The notes beneath the pieces were generated by a model, which did not search any database, had not been told where the DNA came from, and saw only the letters and a list, made by a program, of their open reading frames with translations. From Microbacterium hydrocarbonoxydans (GTDB lineage Bacteria; Actinomycetota; Actinomycetes; Actinomycetales; Microbacteriaceae): a DNA stretch of 64,000 bases. Of this stretch, positions 40,461 to 50,043 are shown one piece after another. The stretch is from the NCBI RefSeq assembly GCF_023715885.1, contig NZ_JAMBOY010000001.1:682001-746000 (forward strand), written 5' to 3'. Positions within the stretch are counted from its first letter, which is position 1; each line of letters begins with the position of its first letter. A program made the translations under genes and the position numbers.

Positions 40461-40991
40461 ATGGACGGCAGACGGATGGCGACGATCGGCCTGGCTCTCG
40501 CGACGATGACGGGGGTGGTCGGCTGCACGCCGACGGCGGATGCCGAGCGCGACGCATCCGCGTCTCCCTCGCCGCCGACCACGAGCACGACCTCACCCGA
40601 CGCCGCACCGGATCCCGCGGTGGCGGAGAAGCTCCCGATTCCCGTCGACGACATCGCCGACTGGGCGGAGACGGCCGTTCCGGGGTCCGATACCGACGGG
40701 TACGTCGGCTCTCTGTCCGGCTGGCTCAGCGAGCCGTCGTCCGCCCACTACAGGTCGCAGTTCTCCTCGCTCGAGCCCGGCACCTACCAGGCGCAGATCG
40801 CGTGCCGAGGCGACGGCACGATCTCGGCGTCCGTGGGCGATCTGGATGCCGAGCCCTCGCCGCAGCCGACGCAGTGCACGAACGCGACGATCGCCTTCGA
40901 CATCATGACGACGAGCACGGGCCTGAAGGTCGACCTGGACCTGCAGGGCGAGCCGTCGATCTTCGCGGTGTCCGTGCGACGCGTCGGGTGA
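40461..40991 (+). CDS. Putative lipoprotein of unknown function
   Basis: The product has 176 residues from the ATG at 40461 (gtggaggg site, short spacing; an ATG 15 bp later is also possible). The hydrophobic start ends in MTGVVGC, a weak lipobox. A Ser/Pro/Thr linker follows. The domain after it contains PGTYQAQIACRGDGTISASV and ends in SVRRVG. No named family is recognised. It is divergent from the Fur-katA operon and may share its operator. Confidence 0.65.
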   Translation: MDGRRMATIGLALATMTGVVGCTPTADAERDASASPSPPTTSTTSPDAAPDPAVAEKLPIPVDDIADWAETAVPGSDTDGYVGSLSGWLSEPSSAHYRSQFSSLEPGTYQAQIACRGDGTISASVGDLDAEPSPQPTQCTNATIAFDIMTTSTGLKVDLDLQGEPSIFAVSVRRVG

Positions 40992-41016
40992 TCCGGCGGC
41001 CCGGTGCGAGCGGCCG

Positions 41017-41988
41017 CTAGCCGGGATCCGCCCAGGCGAGCACGCGCGCCCCGATCAGTGTCAGCCAGCGCGACGGCTCGCCCTCGGGGGCGTCGACGTC
41101 GAACCAGGTGCGCCCGCGCAGGGGAGCGCCCTGCAGCCACGTCCCGTCCGGCTGCCGCGCCGCGCGCACCGCCTCCACGGCATCCGTGATCCGCTCGTCG
41201 GGTGCCGCGCCGTCGACAAGCGCCGCCTCGCGGAAGTGATCGAGCGCGGTGAGCGCGCTGTAGCGATACCGCGACGGGTACACGAAGTGATCGACGAAGT
41301 CGCCCACGCGTTCGCCGGTCGACTCCCGGTACAGCAGCCTCCGGCGCAGCAGGTACTCCTCGCCCGCGCGCCGGGCATCACGCAGCGACGTGTCGCCCGT
41401 GAAGCACTCGTACGACAGCATCCCGCGCACCGCGTTCAGTGTGGAGTGGAACGACGACCGCACCGAGTCGCCCTCCTCGGCCTCGCAGTTCCAGCCGCCG
41501 TCCGCCAAGCGGTGCTCGGGGAACCAGGCGACCAGCCGCGACACGTCGGCGCCGAGCCACGCGCCGTTCGCAAGCGTGAACGCGTTGATGCAGACGTCCA
41601 CCTCGCCGCCCCAGAACGGCATGTCGTTGTACTCCCAGCGGCAGTTCCGATCGAGGCGCTCCGCGGTGTCACCGAGTGCAGCGGCCCCGACTCCCCACTC
41701 GCGCAGCTGATCCAGCGACCACGAGGTCGCGATCCACGGCTGGTCCGGCTCCGCGGGTCGGCCGCCGTCGAAGAACCCCGCGGGGAAGTGCGCGCCCCCG
41801 GCCCACTGCCCGTCGGCATCCTGCATCGCCAGCAGGGCGGCGCCGAACCCCTCGGTCGCCACCCGTGCACGGGTCGCCTGCCACGTCGCATCCGGAGCGT
41901 GCAGCAGGTCGCGTTCGACCTGCCAGCGCACCGCGGGGTCTCCGTCGAGCAACCACCTCGTCGTCTCCGTCGACATCGTCGTCGTCAT
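41017..41988 (-). CDS. Terpenoid-cyclase/prenyltransferase-toroid-like protein
   Basis: The product has 323 residues. Helical repeats with MQDADGQWAGGAHFP, RLADGGWNCEAEEGDSVRSS and RQPDGTWLQ give the QW-like repeat pattern of alpha/alpha toroid proteins such as squalene cyclases. The catalytic DxDD motif is not seen, so activity is doubtful. It has no signal peptide. The ATG at 41988 has only a distant gggag; one 12 bp downstream is an alternative. Many actinobacteria carry such soluble proteins with unknown roles. Confidence 0.7.
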   Translation of the reverse strand: MTTTMSTETTRWLLDGDPAVRWQVERDLLHAPDATWQATRARVATEGFGAALLAMQDADGQWAGGAHFPAGFFDGGRPAEPDQPWIATSWSLDQLREWGVGAAALGDTAERLDRNCRWEYNDMPFWGGEVDVCINAFTLANGAWLGADVSRLVAWFPEHRLADGGWNCEAEEGDSVRSSFHSTLNAVRGMLSYECFTGDTSLRDARRAGEEYLLRRRLLYRESTGERVGDFVDHFVYPSRYRYSALTALDHFREAALVDGAAPDERITDAVEAVRAARQPDGTWLQGAPLRGRTWFDVDAPEGEPSRWLTLIGARVLAWADPG

Positions 41989-42037
41989 GCCAGGCAGGCT
42001 ACTCCCGCGATGCGACATCGCGCGCGGCGATTCCGGG

Positions 42038-42694
42038 TCAGGACTCCGACGGCGCGAGGGGCAGTTCCAGACCGTAGTTCCAGGAGAGGATCGCGGGCTG
42101 CTCCCGGTAGAAGCTCAGCACCGAGACCGACCCGGCGTTGAGGGAGATCTGCGCCCCGAAGCGCGGAGCGAGCCGCAGGTACACGGCGGTGAGGATGCGG
42201 AGGAAGTGCCCGTGCGCGACGAGTGCGACGTCACCCTGCGCGAGTACGGGCAGCACGCGGGTGAGCACACGCGACGCTCGCGCGGCGACCTCCTCGACGG
42301 TCTCGCCGGGCGTCTCCCCGCGCACGACGCCGTGCGTGAACGCGCTCCAGTCGTAGCCGAGTTCGGCCCGGATATCCTTGGTCGTGCGACCCTCGTACCC
42401 GCCGTAGTCCCACTCGACGAGCAGGGGATCGACCTCGGCGTGCAGCCCGGCGAGCTCGGCCGTGCGCCTGGCTCGCTCGAGGGGAGACGCGAGCACGAGC
42501 GAGAAGTCGTAGTCGGCGACCAGCCGCCCGGCGCCGCGGGCGAGGTCCTCCCCGCGCGCGGTCAGCGGGATGTCGGTCAGCCCGGTGTGCCGACCCGCCT
42601 TCGACCACTCGGTCTCGCCGTGCCGCAGCAGCACGAGCTTGCCGGTCGGGTTGTCGGGAGCCGGGCGATCGGGCAGCGGGTCGTTGGTGAACAC
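42038..42694 (-). CDS. Histidine phosphatase-superfamily (phosphoglycerate mutase-like) protein
   Basis: The product has 218 residues from the GTG at 42694. The catalytic RHG motif is in LVLLRHGETEWSKAGRHTG; the second His in ALVAHGHFLRI. A conserved Glu lies in LVEWDYGGYEGRT, as in broad phosphatases. The name mutase is likely wrong for function; these proteins usually dephosphorylate small metabolites. Target unknown. Confidence 0.88.
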   Translation of the reverse strand: MFTNDPLPDRPAPDNPTGKLVLLRHGETEWSKAGRHTGLTDIPLTARGEDLARGAGRLVADYDFSLVLASPLERARRTAELAGLHAEVDPLLVEWDYGGYEGRTTKDIRAELGYDWSAFTHGVVRGETPGETVEEVAARASRVLTRVLPVLAQGDVALVAHGHFLRILTAVYLRLAPRFGAQISLNAGSVSVLSFYREQPAILSWNYGLELPLAPSES

Positions 42695-42794
42695 ACGGTC
42701 AGGCTGTCACGATCTGCGGATGCTGTCACGATAGCCGGACGCATTCGGGAGAATCGTCCGCGAATCGTGCCAGCATCCGCGCATCGGGACAGCC

Positions 42795-44837
42795 TCAGCG
42801 CGTCACAGTGAACCCGCCGCCGCGCACGCGCACCTTCCCGCCGCCGACGGCCTGGCCGCGCTGCGAACCGTCGGCCTCGTACGCGCGACCCGCGCCCGGG
42901 GCGAGAGCGGCGACGCGCTGGTCCCGCCCCGTACCCTCGGCGTACAGGACCGCCGAGCCCGAGCTCGTCGCGTACACCGCCGTTGCCACCGCCGGTTGGA
43001 TCACGAGCGCGTCGAGCCGCACGTCGCCGCGGCTCGTGCACCGCACCACGACCGCGTCACCCGGGAGATCCCCGATGCGCTGCGGCACGAGCATCCCGTC
43101 GGCTTCGGTGAGACCGCGGTCGCCCGTCCCGCCGGCCGGCGTGCGGGTGCTCCAGAGCCGCTTGCTGCCGCGGAACACCTCCCAGACCGCGTCTCCGGCA
43201 TCGGCGGCCCGCTGCCAGATCAGAGCGTGCAGGATGCCGTCGGCCTCCGTCACGTCGAACTCCACCGTCTCTCCGGCCGGCACCCGCACGAACGCGCCCC
43301 CCGACAGGTTGCCCTCGCCGGTCCACGCCCCGCCAGCCGGCCGCTCGACGATGCACCCGGCCGACAGCCGCGCACTCTCGGCCTCGAGCACCCGCAGTCC
43401 CGAGAACGAGCTCAGACCGGTGATCGAGGTCGCCAGGGCCGCGACGTCGCGGTTCGCGTCGAGCAGAAGCATCGTGAGCAGCCCGTGGATCGTCGACTCG
43501 GCGCCGGAATTGCGGTTGATGCGTCCGTCGGTCTCGACGCCGTCGAACGTGACGCCGGTCGCGGGGTCGTACACGGGCTGTCCGGCGGTGTTCGCGCCGA
43601 AGAACCAACCCGCGGCGAGACCCGCGATCAGACGCAGACCCTCGCCGCCCCCGGCCGCCGCCGCAGCGAGGGCGCCGGCCACCCGACCGTGCCCGCCGTA
43701 TGCGATCTGAGCCTCTGCGGGCAGCGGCGCCCACGCATTGTGCGGGCCGCCCGAGGCGAGCACCTGAGGCGTGAACGTGCCGGCATCCGCCACCGATGCC
43801 CGAATCCAGTCGCGTCGGCGGAGCAGGGCTCCCGCACGACCGAGCGCCTCCGGCGCCGCCGCACCCCACGCGTGCCAGAAGCCGAGCGATCCGGTCCACG
43901 GCAGCACGGCTCCGAACGGCCACCCGCCGCGCGGGTCCGTCGCCATCGCGGCCACCGCCTCGCCGTACGTCGAGAGCGCGTCGCGACTGCGCTGGTCGCC
44001 GACCTCGGCGGCGGCCGCGAGTCCGAGCATGGCCTCGGCCGTGGCATCCGCCCCTCCGGCGATGAGCCAGGCCGGCAGGTCGCGGCCGTCGCTGCGCACG
44101 AACCGCCCGGCGCGCGACAGCGACTCGCGACTCAGCGCGTCGAGGCACAGGTGCAGGCGCTCGAGCAGGAAGGCCGCGAACGCGGCATCCTCCGCGGCGA
44201 AGGCGGCGTACCCCTCGCCGAACGCCCAGACGGTGCGCGCGAGCCAGTACGACTCCGCGGAGTCCGACGGATCGGGCAGCTCCACCGGGATCGCGCTCGG
44301 ATTCAGCGTGCCGTCCTCCTGCTGCCAGAGCACGACGCGCCCCGCGTTCGGCCCCGAGACGGTCTGCAGGAAGGCGAGCGAGCGCAGCACGTCCCGTGCC
44401 TCGTCGCGACTCTGCACGTCGCCCGAGGCCTTCCAATCGCGCAGGAAGACGACGGCCGCCCGCGCGATGTCGTCGGCGTTGTAGGCGCCCTGGGTCCAGT
44501 ACCCCGTCACGGCGTCGCGCGTGCCGCCACCCACCGGACGGTAACCGCCCGCGCCGTCGCTTTCGGCGTAGGTCCACGGGGCGCGTACGCGCGGGTCGCT
44601 CTCGATGCCGAACGTCGTGTGCGTCGCACTCGCCGCGACCGGCACCTCCGCGAGCAGGAAGCGCAGGTGCGCGAGGTTCGTGAGCCGCCGGCCGCGGTCC
44701 GCTTCGACGGGCAGCGAGAAGGGCAGAGCGGATGCCGACGACGCCGCCGTCGCGGCATCCGGACGCCCGGTCGGGAGCAGCGCGAGCGCCGAGCTCGCGG
44801 CCGCAGCGGTCAGGAAGGCGCGACGCGAGATCGTCAT
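42795..44837 (-). CDS. Tat-exported protein, toroid/glycosidase-like, of the GH130 operon
   Basis: The product has 680 residues from the ATG at 44837. A Tat signal (SRRAFLTAAAASSALALLP) leads to a helical barrel-like region (NADDIARAAVVFLRDW; YWLARTVWAFGEGYAA) and a beta-sandwich, CBM-like end (VRVPAGETVEFDVTEADG). It resembles families in which a barrel acts on glycans outside the cell, but no catalytic motif is clear. A longer frame to 46364 is a read-through across other genes. The ATG overlaps the GH130 stop, so it may release or hold the sugar the operon imports. Confidence 0.75.
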   Translation of the reverse strand: MTISRRAFLTAAAASSALALLPTGRPDAATAASSASALPFSLPVEADRGRRLTNLAHLRFLLAEVPVAASATHTTFGIESDPRVRAPWTYAESDGAGGYRPVGGGTRDAVTGYWTQGAYNADDIARAAVVFLRDWKASGDVQSRDEARDVLRSLAFLQTVSGPNAGRVVLWQQEDGTLNPSAIPVELPDPSDSAESYWLARTVWAFGEGYAAFAAEDAAFAAFLLERLHLCLDALSRESLSRAGRFVRSDGRDLPAWLIAGGADATAEAMLGLAAAAEVGDQRSRDALSTYGEAVAAMATDPRGGWPFGAVLPWTGSLGFWHAWGAAAPEALGRAGALLRRRDWIRASVADAGTFTPQVLASGGPHNAWAPLPAEAQIAYGGHGRVAGALAAAAAGGGEGLRLIAGLAAGWFFGANTAGQPVYDPATGVTFDGVETDGRINRNSGAESTIHGLLTMLLLDANRDVAALATSITGLSSFSGLRVLEAESARLSAGCIVERPAGGAWTGEGNLSGGAFVRVPAGETVEFDVTEADGILHALIWQRAADAGDAVWEVFRGSKRLWSTRTPAGGTGDRGLTEADGMLVPQRIGDLPGDAVVVRCTSRGDVRLDALVIQPAVATAVYATSSGSAVLYAEGTGRDQRVAALAPGAGRAYEADGSQRGQAVGGGKVRVRGGGFTVTR

Positions 44838-45811
44838 GGCTGCTCCCTGAGCGCCCTGCCCCACGGCTCGGCAGGGTCGTGGATGGCGACCGCTAGAGTC
44901 GTGTCGGACTGGCCGTAGTACGCGAACCACTTTCCCTTGAACTTCACGAGTCCTTCGACGAACGTGACGTTCGACACGAGTCCGTTCAGGTCCTCGAAGG
45001 TCTGCGGGCGCAGCCACGGCTCCTGCAGTCGCGCCAGCACTTTCGTCGGCTGATCGGGATCGATCGCGATCTGGCCGCAGCGGTAGTCCACGTCGACCGA
45101 TCCGTCTTCGTGCACGGTGCGCGTCGCGCCGTTGGTGAGCATCACCAGCAGGCCGTTGTCGGTGACGACCGGCGAGGTGCCGATCTCGACGAGCGCTTCG
45201 TCCCACGTGCCGGGCGTCGGCGAGTACATCGGCTCGGTGTCCGGCGTGCCGGGCGTCCAGTGGATGAGGTCGTCGCTCGTCGCCCAGTAGATGCCGCCCT
45301 CGCCGAAGTACATCCACCACTTCCCGTGCATCTTCTGCGGCACGATGACCCCGGCCTTCGACCAGTTGAACCCGCGCGGATCCATGGTCTTGAAGGTGTC
45401 GAAGTCGTCGAACAGAGGGCCGTGCTTGGTCCAGGTGCGCAGGTCGGTCGAGGTCGCGAGGCACAGCTGCGCGCTGCGGCGGTCCCACCCCGTGTAGGTG
45501 AGGTAGTACGTGCCGTCGATGAGCGCGATGCGCGGGTCCTCGCAGCCGTAGCGCTCGTAGTCCTCCGAGGGCGACAGGATCGGCGCGTCCTCGCGGGTGA
45601 AGTTCACGCCGTCGCTCGACCGCGCGATGCCGATGTGCGACACGATGTCGTCGGCGTGGGCGCGGTAGAGCAGCACGACCTCGTCCCCGTCGACGAGCGC
45701 GGCCGGGTTGTAGAGGTTCGCCGACTCCCAGCTGTCGCCTCTCGGGCGCAGGATCGGGTTGCCCTCGTAAGGCGTGAACGGACCGAGGGGGAAGGATGCT
45801 CCGGTGAACAT
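44834..45811 (-). CDS. Glycoside hydrolase family 130 (mannoside phosphorylase-like)
   Basis: The product has 325 residues. Motifs: NLYNPAALVDGDEVVLLYRA, then GIARSSDGVNF, YGCEDPRIALIDGTYYLTYTGW and FNWSKAGVIVPQK, the five-bladed GH130 propeller with a catalytic Asp. GH130 enzymes use phosphate to break beta-mannosides, some on N-glycan core Man-GlcNAc or mannans. It overlaps the Tat-exported protein gene and follows ABC genes, so it probably degrades the imported oligosaccharide. Confidence 0.92.
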   Translation of the reverse strand: MFTGASFPLGPFTPYEGNPILRPRGDSWESANLYNPAALVDGDEVVLLYRAHADDIVSHIGIARSSDGVNFTREDAPILSPSEDYERYGCEDPRIALIDGTYYLTYTGWDRRSAQLCLATSTDLRTWTKHGPLFDDFDTFKTMDPRGFNWSKAGVIVPQKMHGKWWMYFGEGGIYWATSDDLIHWTPGTPDTEPMYSPTPGTWDEALVEIGTSPVVTDNGLLVMLTNGATRTVHEDGSVDVDYRCGQIAIDPDQPTKVLARLQEPWLRPQTFEDLNGLVSNVTFVEGLVKFKGKWFAYYGQSDTTLAVAIHDPAEPWGRALREQP

Positions 45812-45841
45812 GGGTGTCCTTTCTGGCGGGGTTGCGGGGCG

Positions 45842-46684
45842 TCAGCCCTTGACTGCCGCGCCGAGGTCGGTGGCGGTGAAGTAGCGCTGGAAGACGATGA
45901 ACAGGATCACGACGGGGAACGCCAGAGCTGTCGCCCCGGCGAGGATCGCCCCGTTCGGGTTCGCCGTCGACTGCGCGACGTTGGAGATGTAGTTGGCGAG
46001 CGACACCGCGAGCGGCTGCAGCGCGGCATCCTTCGTGATGAGGAACGGCCAGAGGAATTCGTTCCAGGGGCCGATGAACGTGACGAGCACGACGGTCACG
46101 AGAGCCGGGCGGATCAGCGGGATCGCGACCGAGGTCAGCAGCCGGATCTCGCCCGCCCCGTCGATGCGCGCGGCCTCGAAGATCTCCGCGGGCAGCGCCT
46201 TGAAGAACTGCACGAAGATGAACACGGCCGTCGTGTTGATGAGGAACGGCAGGATCATGCCGAGATACGAGTCGCCGAGGCCGTAGTTGCGCGTGATCTG
46301 CACGTACAGCGGGATCATCAGCAGCTGGAACGGCACCATCTGCACCAGCAGCATCAGCACCCACACGACGCCGCGCCCACGGAAGTCGAGACGGGCGATC
46401 GCGTAGCCGGCCAGCAGCCCGAACACGACCGTGCCGAGCAGCACGCCCAGCGTGAAGATGAGCGAGTTGACGAGCGATCCGACGAGGTCGATGCGGGAGT
46501 CGATCGCGACGAAGTTGTCGACCGTCCAGCCGCTCGTGGGCAACAGCTCGCTCGGCGAATTCGTCGGACTCTCCTGGAACGCCCCGACCAGCATGAAGTA
46601 GAACGGGAACGCGAATCCGATGGCCGCGGCTGTCAGCAGGATGATGCTGAGGATGCGGGGCAGTGAACGTCGGCGGGTCATCAT
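45842..46684 (-). CDS. Sugar ABC transporter permease (MalG-like)
   Basis: The product has 280 residues. Six helices; the EAA loop is EAARIDGAGEIRLLTSVAIPL. The ATG at 46684 overlaps the MalF-like stop by 4 bp. It is a CUT1 permease, partner to the gene at 46681. No ATPase is in the operon; a shared MsiK-type ATPase elsewhere is normal for actinobacteria. Confidence 0.93.
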   Translation of the reverse strand: MMTRRRSLPRILSIILLTAAAIGFAFPFYFMLVGAFQESPTNSPSELLPTSGWTVDNFVAIDSRIDLVGSLVNSLIFTLGVLLGTVVFGLLAGYAIARLDFRGRGVVWVLMLLVQMVPFQLLMIPLYVQITRNYGLGDSYLGMILPFLINTTAVFIFVQFFKALPAEIFEAARIDGAGEIRLLTSVAIPLIRPALVTVVLVTFIGPWNEFLWPFLITKDAALQPLAVSLANYISNVAQSTANPNGAILAGATALAFPVVILFIVFQRYFTATDLGAAVKG

Positions 46685-47643
46685 CGCTCCCTCGTCGCGC
46701 GGTTGGCCAAGAGCGACAGCATTCCGACGAGGATCACGAGGATCATGCCGATCGCCGCCGCGGTGTCGGGGTTCTGCTGCTGGATGCCCAGCTGATAGAT
46801 CAGCAGCACCGGAGTCGTGGACGCCCCGTCGGGGCCGCCGCCGTTCGTGAGCAGATACGGCTCGGTGAAGAGGTTGGCACCGGTGATGATCGACAGGATC
46901 AGCACGAGCGTCGTCGCGCTGCGCACCCCGGGAACCGTGACGTTCCAGAACCGGGCGAAGGCCCCCGCACCGTCGGTCTCGGCCGACTCGTACAGCTCCT
47001 TCGGCACGTTCTGCAGCGCCGCGAGGTAGAGCAGGATGTAGAAGCCGAGCTGCTTCCACGTCACGTAGAACGCGATCATCGGCATCGCGAGCCCGCTGTT
47101 CACGAGCCACGAGGGGTCGGGGGCGAGCGGTCCGAGGATCGTGTTGATCAGCCCGTTGCCCGAGAACAGCAGCATCCACACGCCGACGAGCGAGACGCTC
47201 GCCGTGAGATACGGCACGTAGAACGCCACGCGGTAGGCAGCAGCCCAGCGGATGCCGGTGTTCAGGGCCGCCGCCAGCACGAGCGACAGCACGGCGGTGA
47301 GCGGCACGTTGATGACGAGGAAGATCAGCGTGTTGCGGAACGCCCCGAGCACCCGAGGATCGGTGAGCACGGTGATGAAGTTGTCGAACCCGACGAAAGG
47401 CCGCTCGACCACCGCGCCCGGCGCGGTGAAGAAGTAGTCGTGGAAGGCGATGTAGACCGCGAAGCCGAGCGGGAACGCGAAGATCGCCAGCACAAACACG
47501 AGGTACGGCAGCGCGAACAGGCCGCCGATCGGCTGCGCACCGAGCCAGCGGGTGCGCAGTGATCTCGATGACCGGGCCGGCGGCGTGGCCGGGGCAGCGG
47601 GTGCCCCGGCCACGTCCGCGACCGCATCGTCTCGAAGAGTCAT
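46681..47643 (-). CDS. Sugar ABC transporter permease (MalF-like)
   Basis: The product has 320 residues and about six helices. The EAA-like loop is ELYESAETDGAGAFARFWNV. The N-terminal 35 residues are cytoplasmic and Ala/Pro-rich. It lies 10 bp from the binding-protein stop. Confidence 0.92.
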   Translation of the reverse strand: MTLRDDAVADVAGAPAAPATPPARSSRSLRTRWLGAQPIGGLFALPYLVFVLAIFAFPLGFAVYIAFHDYFFTAPGAVVERPFVGFDNFITVLTDPRVLGAFRNTLIFLVINVPLTAVLSLVLAAALNTGIRWAAAYRVAFYVPYLTASVSLVGVWMLLFSGNGLINTILGPLAPDPSWLVNSGLAMPMIAFYVTWKQLGFYILLYLAALQNVPKELYESAETDGAGAFARFWNVTVPGVRSATTLVLILSIITGANLFTEPYLLTNGGGPDGASTTPVLLIYQLGIQQQNPDTAAAIGMILVILVGMLSLLANRATRER

Positions 47644-47653
47644 GACCCGGTCG

Positions 47654-48919
47654 TCACTCGGCGACGAGGTCGTCGACCTTCGCGGCCGCGTTCTTCAGGA
47701 AGTCGTCCACGGACTCCTTGCCGAAGATCACCGCCGACGAGTACTCGTCGCGGAACGCCTGCCACGCCTCGACGGAGTTCGGGATGCTGGGCACGTCCGC
47801 CGTCTTCTCGGCCTGCTCGGCGAACGCCACGTAGTTCGGGTTCGCGTCGAAGTAGTCGGCGTAGGTGCCGGTCAGGTCGGTGCGCATGGGCATCTGGCCC
47901 GTGGCCTCGAGCAGCTGTCCGTCGCTGTCCTCGCTCGTCGAGAACTTCAGGAACTCCCACGCGGTGCCCTGGTTCTCGCAGGCGGTGAACATCGAGACGC
48001 TCTTCGAGTCGGCGAACGTCGTCGGGTTCTCCCGGCCGTCGCTGGTCGGCACCGGCATGAAGCCCACGTCGACCGTGTCGGCGTACGAGGGGATGGCCCA
48101 GGGTCCGGCGAGCTGCATGGCCGTGGTGCCCGCCGACATCGCGTCGTCGGTCGAGGCCTCATTCGGCGAGAGCTTCTCCTGGTAGAACGTCGACCAGAAG
48201 TCGGCGACGGTGCGGCCGGCATCCGAGTCGAACGTGGCCTTGCCGTCTTCGACGAGCATCGTGCCGTCGGTCTCGGCGAGGTACAGCGGGTAGAAGTCGA
48301 ACCAGGGCTGGTAGAACTCGCTGGTCGGCGCCGGCCAGATCGCGCTCTGCACGCCCGAGGCGACGATCTTCTTCGAGCCATCGATGAACGCGTCGTACGT
48401 GTTCATCTGCGGGTTCTCGGGGTCGATGCCCGCGGCCTGGAACAGAGCCTTGTTGTACATGACCATGACGGGGTTCGACTTCCACGGCACCTGGTAGTAC
48501 GCGCCGTCGGTCGCATACGAGTCGACCTCTCCGCCGCGCTCGGTGATGTAGTCGTCGGCGCCGTCGATCTCGCTGAGGTTCACCAGTCCACCCTGCTTGA
48601 CCCAGCCCGAGACCGCGGCGGGCGCGACGTTGTAGACGAGACAGGGGGCCGTGCCCGCGGTGATCGCGGCGGTGATGGCCTCCTCCGACGAGGACCCGGC
48701 GGGGATCTCCTGCGCGGTGACCTTCTCGTCGGGGTGCTCGGCGTTCCAGGCATCGACGACCGACTGACCCCACTCGACCTCCTGCTCGTTGTTCGAGAGC
48801 CAGATCTTGATCGGGCCGGTGCCGTCGGCGGATCCCCCGCCCCCGCCGCCGCCCGCCGAGCACCCGGTGACGACGAGTGCGGTGACGCCGAGCACTGCTG
48901 CTGCACGGATCTTCTTCAT
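47654..48919 (-). CDS. Sugar ABC transporter substrate-binding lipoprotein
   Basis: The product has 421 residues. The lipobox is LVVTGC; a Gly/Ser-rich linker follows. The CUT1 pattern is visible (WNAEHPDEKVTAQEI; SNPVMVMYNKALFQAAGIDP). Ligand is unknown; the operon's GH130 suggests a beta-mannoside oligosaccharide. It follows the LacI gene by 52 bp. Confidence 0.93.
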   Translation of the reverse strand: MKKIRAAAVLGVTALVVTGCSAGGGGGGGSADGTGPIKIWLSNNEQEVEWGQSVVDAWNAEHPDEKVTAQEIPAGSSSEEAITAAITAGTAPCLVYNVAPAAVSGWVKQGGLVNLSEIDGADDYITERGGEVDSYATDGAYYQVPWKSNPVMVMYNKALFQAAGIDPENPQMNTYDAFIDGSKKIVASGVQSAIWPAPTSEFYQPWFDFYPLYLAETDGTMLVEDGKATFDSDAGRTVADFWSTFYQEKLSPNEASTDDAMSAGTTAMQLAGPWAIPSYADTVDVGFMPVPTSDGRENPTTFADSKSVSMFTACENQGTAWEFLKFSTSEDSDGQLLEATGQMPMRTDLTGTYADYFDANPNYVAFAEQAEKTADVPSIPNSVEAWQAFRDEYSSAVIFGKESVDDFLKNAAAKVDDLVAE

Positions 48920-48971
48920 GGTGTCCTCCTTGACGCGATGTGTTCGGGTGGTGCTGTTGGCTTCGGGCGGG

Positions 48972-49964
48972 TCAGTCGCCGGTGCTGTCCCGGAAGTGCA
49001 CGACGGTGCAGTCGACGTCCTCGATCCGGGGATCCGCGCCGAGGATGTCGGCCTGCAGCAGGCGAGCTGCGGCGCGCCCGCGCGCGGCCGGCCCCGACGA
49101 GACGCTCGTCAGGGCCGGGGAGAGGTGGGCGGAGAGGTGGTCGTCGTCGAAGCCCGAGATGGCGAGATCGCGCGGGACGTTCAGCCCCTGCGACCGCGCA
49201 TACGAGAGACCGGCGATGGCCATGGTGTCGTTCGAGTACAGGATCGCGGTCGGCCGGTCGGGCAGCGCGAGCAGCTCGGCGGTGCGCTCGCGGCCGCTGG
49301 ATGCCGTGAAGTCGCCCTCGCGCAGCAGGCCGTCGTCGCCGATCGCGGCGATGTACGCGTCGGCGCGCACGCGCGAGTGCACGTAGTCGAGCGGCCCGGA
49401 GATGTGGGCGATGCGCGTGTGCCCCGCTGCGCGCAGGTGGTCGATGATCTCGGCGACCGGGGCCGCGTCGTCGGTGCGTACGCACGAGAAGCGGCTCGGC
49501 TGCTCGTAGGCGCCGACGAGCACGGTGGGTACACGCAGCTCCTCGAGCAGCGGGACGCGCCAGTCGTCGATGCGCAGGTCGAGCAGCAGGGCGCCGTCGG
49601 CGCGGCCGTGGCTCAGGGTGCGGTAGGCGCGCTCCTCGGCATCCCGATCCGGCACCACCTGCAGCAGCAGGGCGGTCTCGGTTTCGGCGAGGACCGATTC
49701 GACGCCGGCGATGAACGCGGGGAAGAACGAGTCGTTCGCGATGACCTCGGGATCGCGGGCCAGCACGACCGCCACGGCGTTTGCGCGCTGCGTGGCGAGG
49801 GCTCGGGCGCTCTGGCTCGGCACCCACTGCAGCTTCTCGACGGCGGCGAGAACCTTCGCCCTTGTGTCGTCGGAGATGGGCCGCTTGCCGCTCAGCGCGT
49901 GCGACACGGTGGCCTTGGTGACCCCTGCCTCGCGGGCGACATCGGCGATCGTCGTGCGGCTCAT
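48972..49964 (-). CDS. LacI-family transcriptional regulator
   Basis: The product has 330 residues from the ATG at 49964. The DNA-binding region reads TTIADVAREAGVTKATVSHAL, then the hinge RALATQRANAVAVVL. The periplasmic-binding-like effector domain follows to the end. It is first in the GH130 sugar operon and should repress it in the absence of sugar. Two tandem AACCGGTT palindromes upstream are its probable operators. A frame extending to 50051 includes that operator region and is rejected as the start. Confidence 0.94.
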   Translation of the reverse strand: MSRTTIADVAREAGVTKATVSHALSGKRPISDDTRAKVLAAVEKLQWVPSQSARALATQRANAVAVVLARDPEVIANDSFFPAFIAGVESVLAETETALLLQVVPDRDAEERAYRTLSHGRADGALLLDLRIDDWRVPLLEELRVPTVLVGAYEQPSRFSCVRTDDAAPVAEIIDHLRAAGHTRIAHISGPLDYVHSRVRADAYIAAIGDDGLLREGDFTASSGRERTAELLALPDRPTAILYSNDTMAIAGLSYARSQGLNVPRDLAISGFDDDHLSAHLSPALTSVSSGPAARGRAAARLLQADILGADPRIEDVDCTVVHFRDSTGD

Positions 49965-49997
49965 GCCACCTCCTCGTGACTGCATCCGAGTCTCGTG

Positions 49998-50025
49998 AAC
50001 CGGTTTGACGAGTGTAAACCGGTTT
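49998..50025 (-). promoter_or_regulatory. Tandem LacI operators
   Basis: AACCGGTT (49998-50005) and AAACCGGTTT (50016-50025), each in a GTnAACCGGTTTGAC-like context, have centres 19 bp apart. CG-centred palindromes are typical LacI operators. They lie 34-61 bp before the lacI start, so the regulator controls itself and the operon. Confidence 0.75.
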
Positions 50026-50043
50026 GACGGCATCCCACAACCC

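Noticed and set aside
41017..41988. Squalene-hopene cyclase
   Set aside because: QW-like repeats are present, but the DxDD catalytic motif is not and the protein is only half the usual length.
42795..46364. 1189-codon frame on the minus strand
   Set aside because: Its upper half lies out of frame inside the GH130 and permease genes and is Arg/His-rich. The true start is the Tat-signal ATG at 44837.
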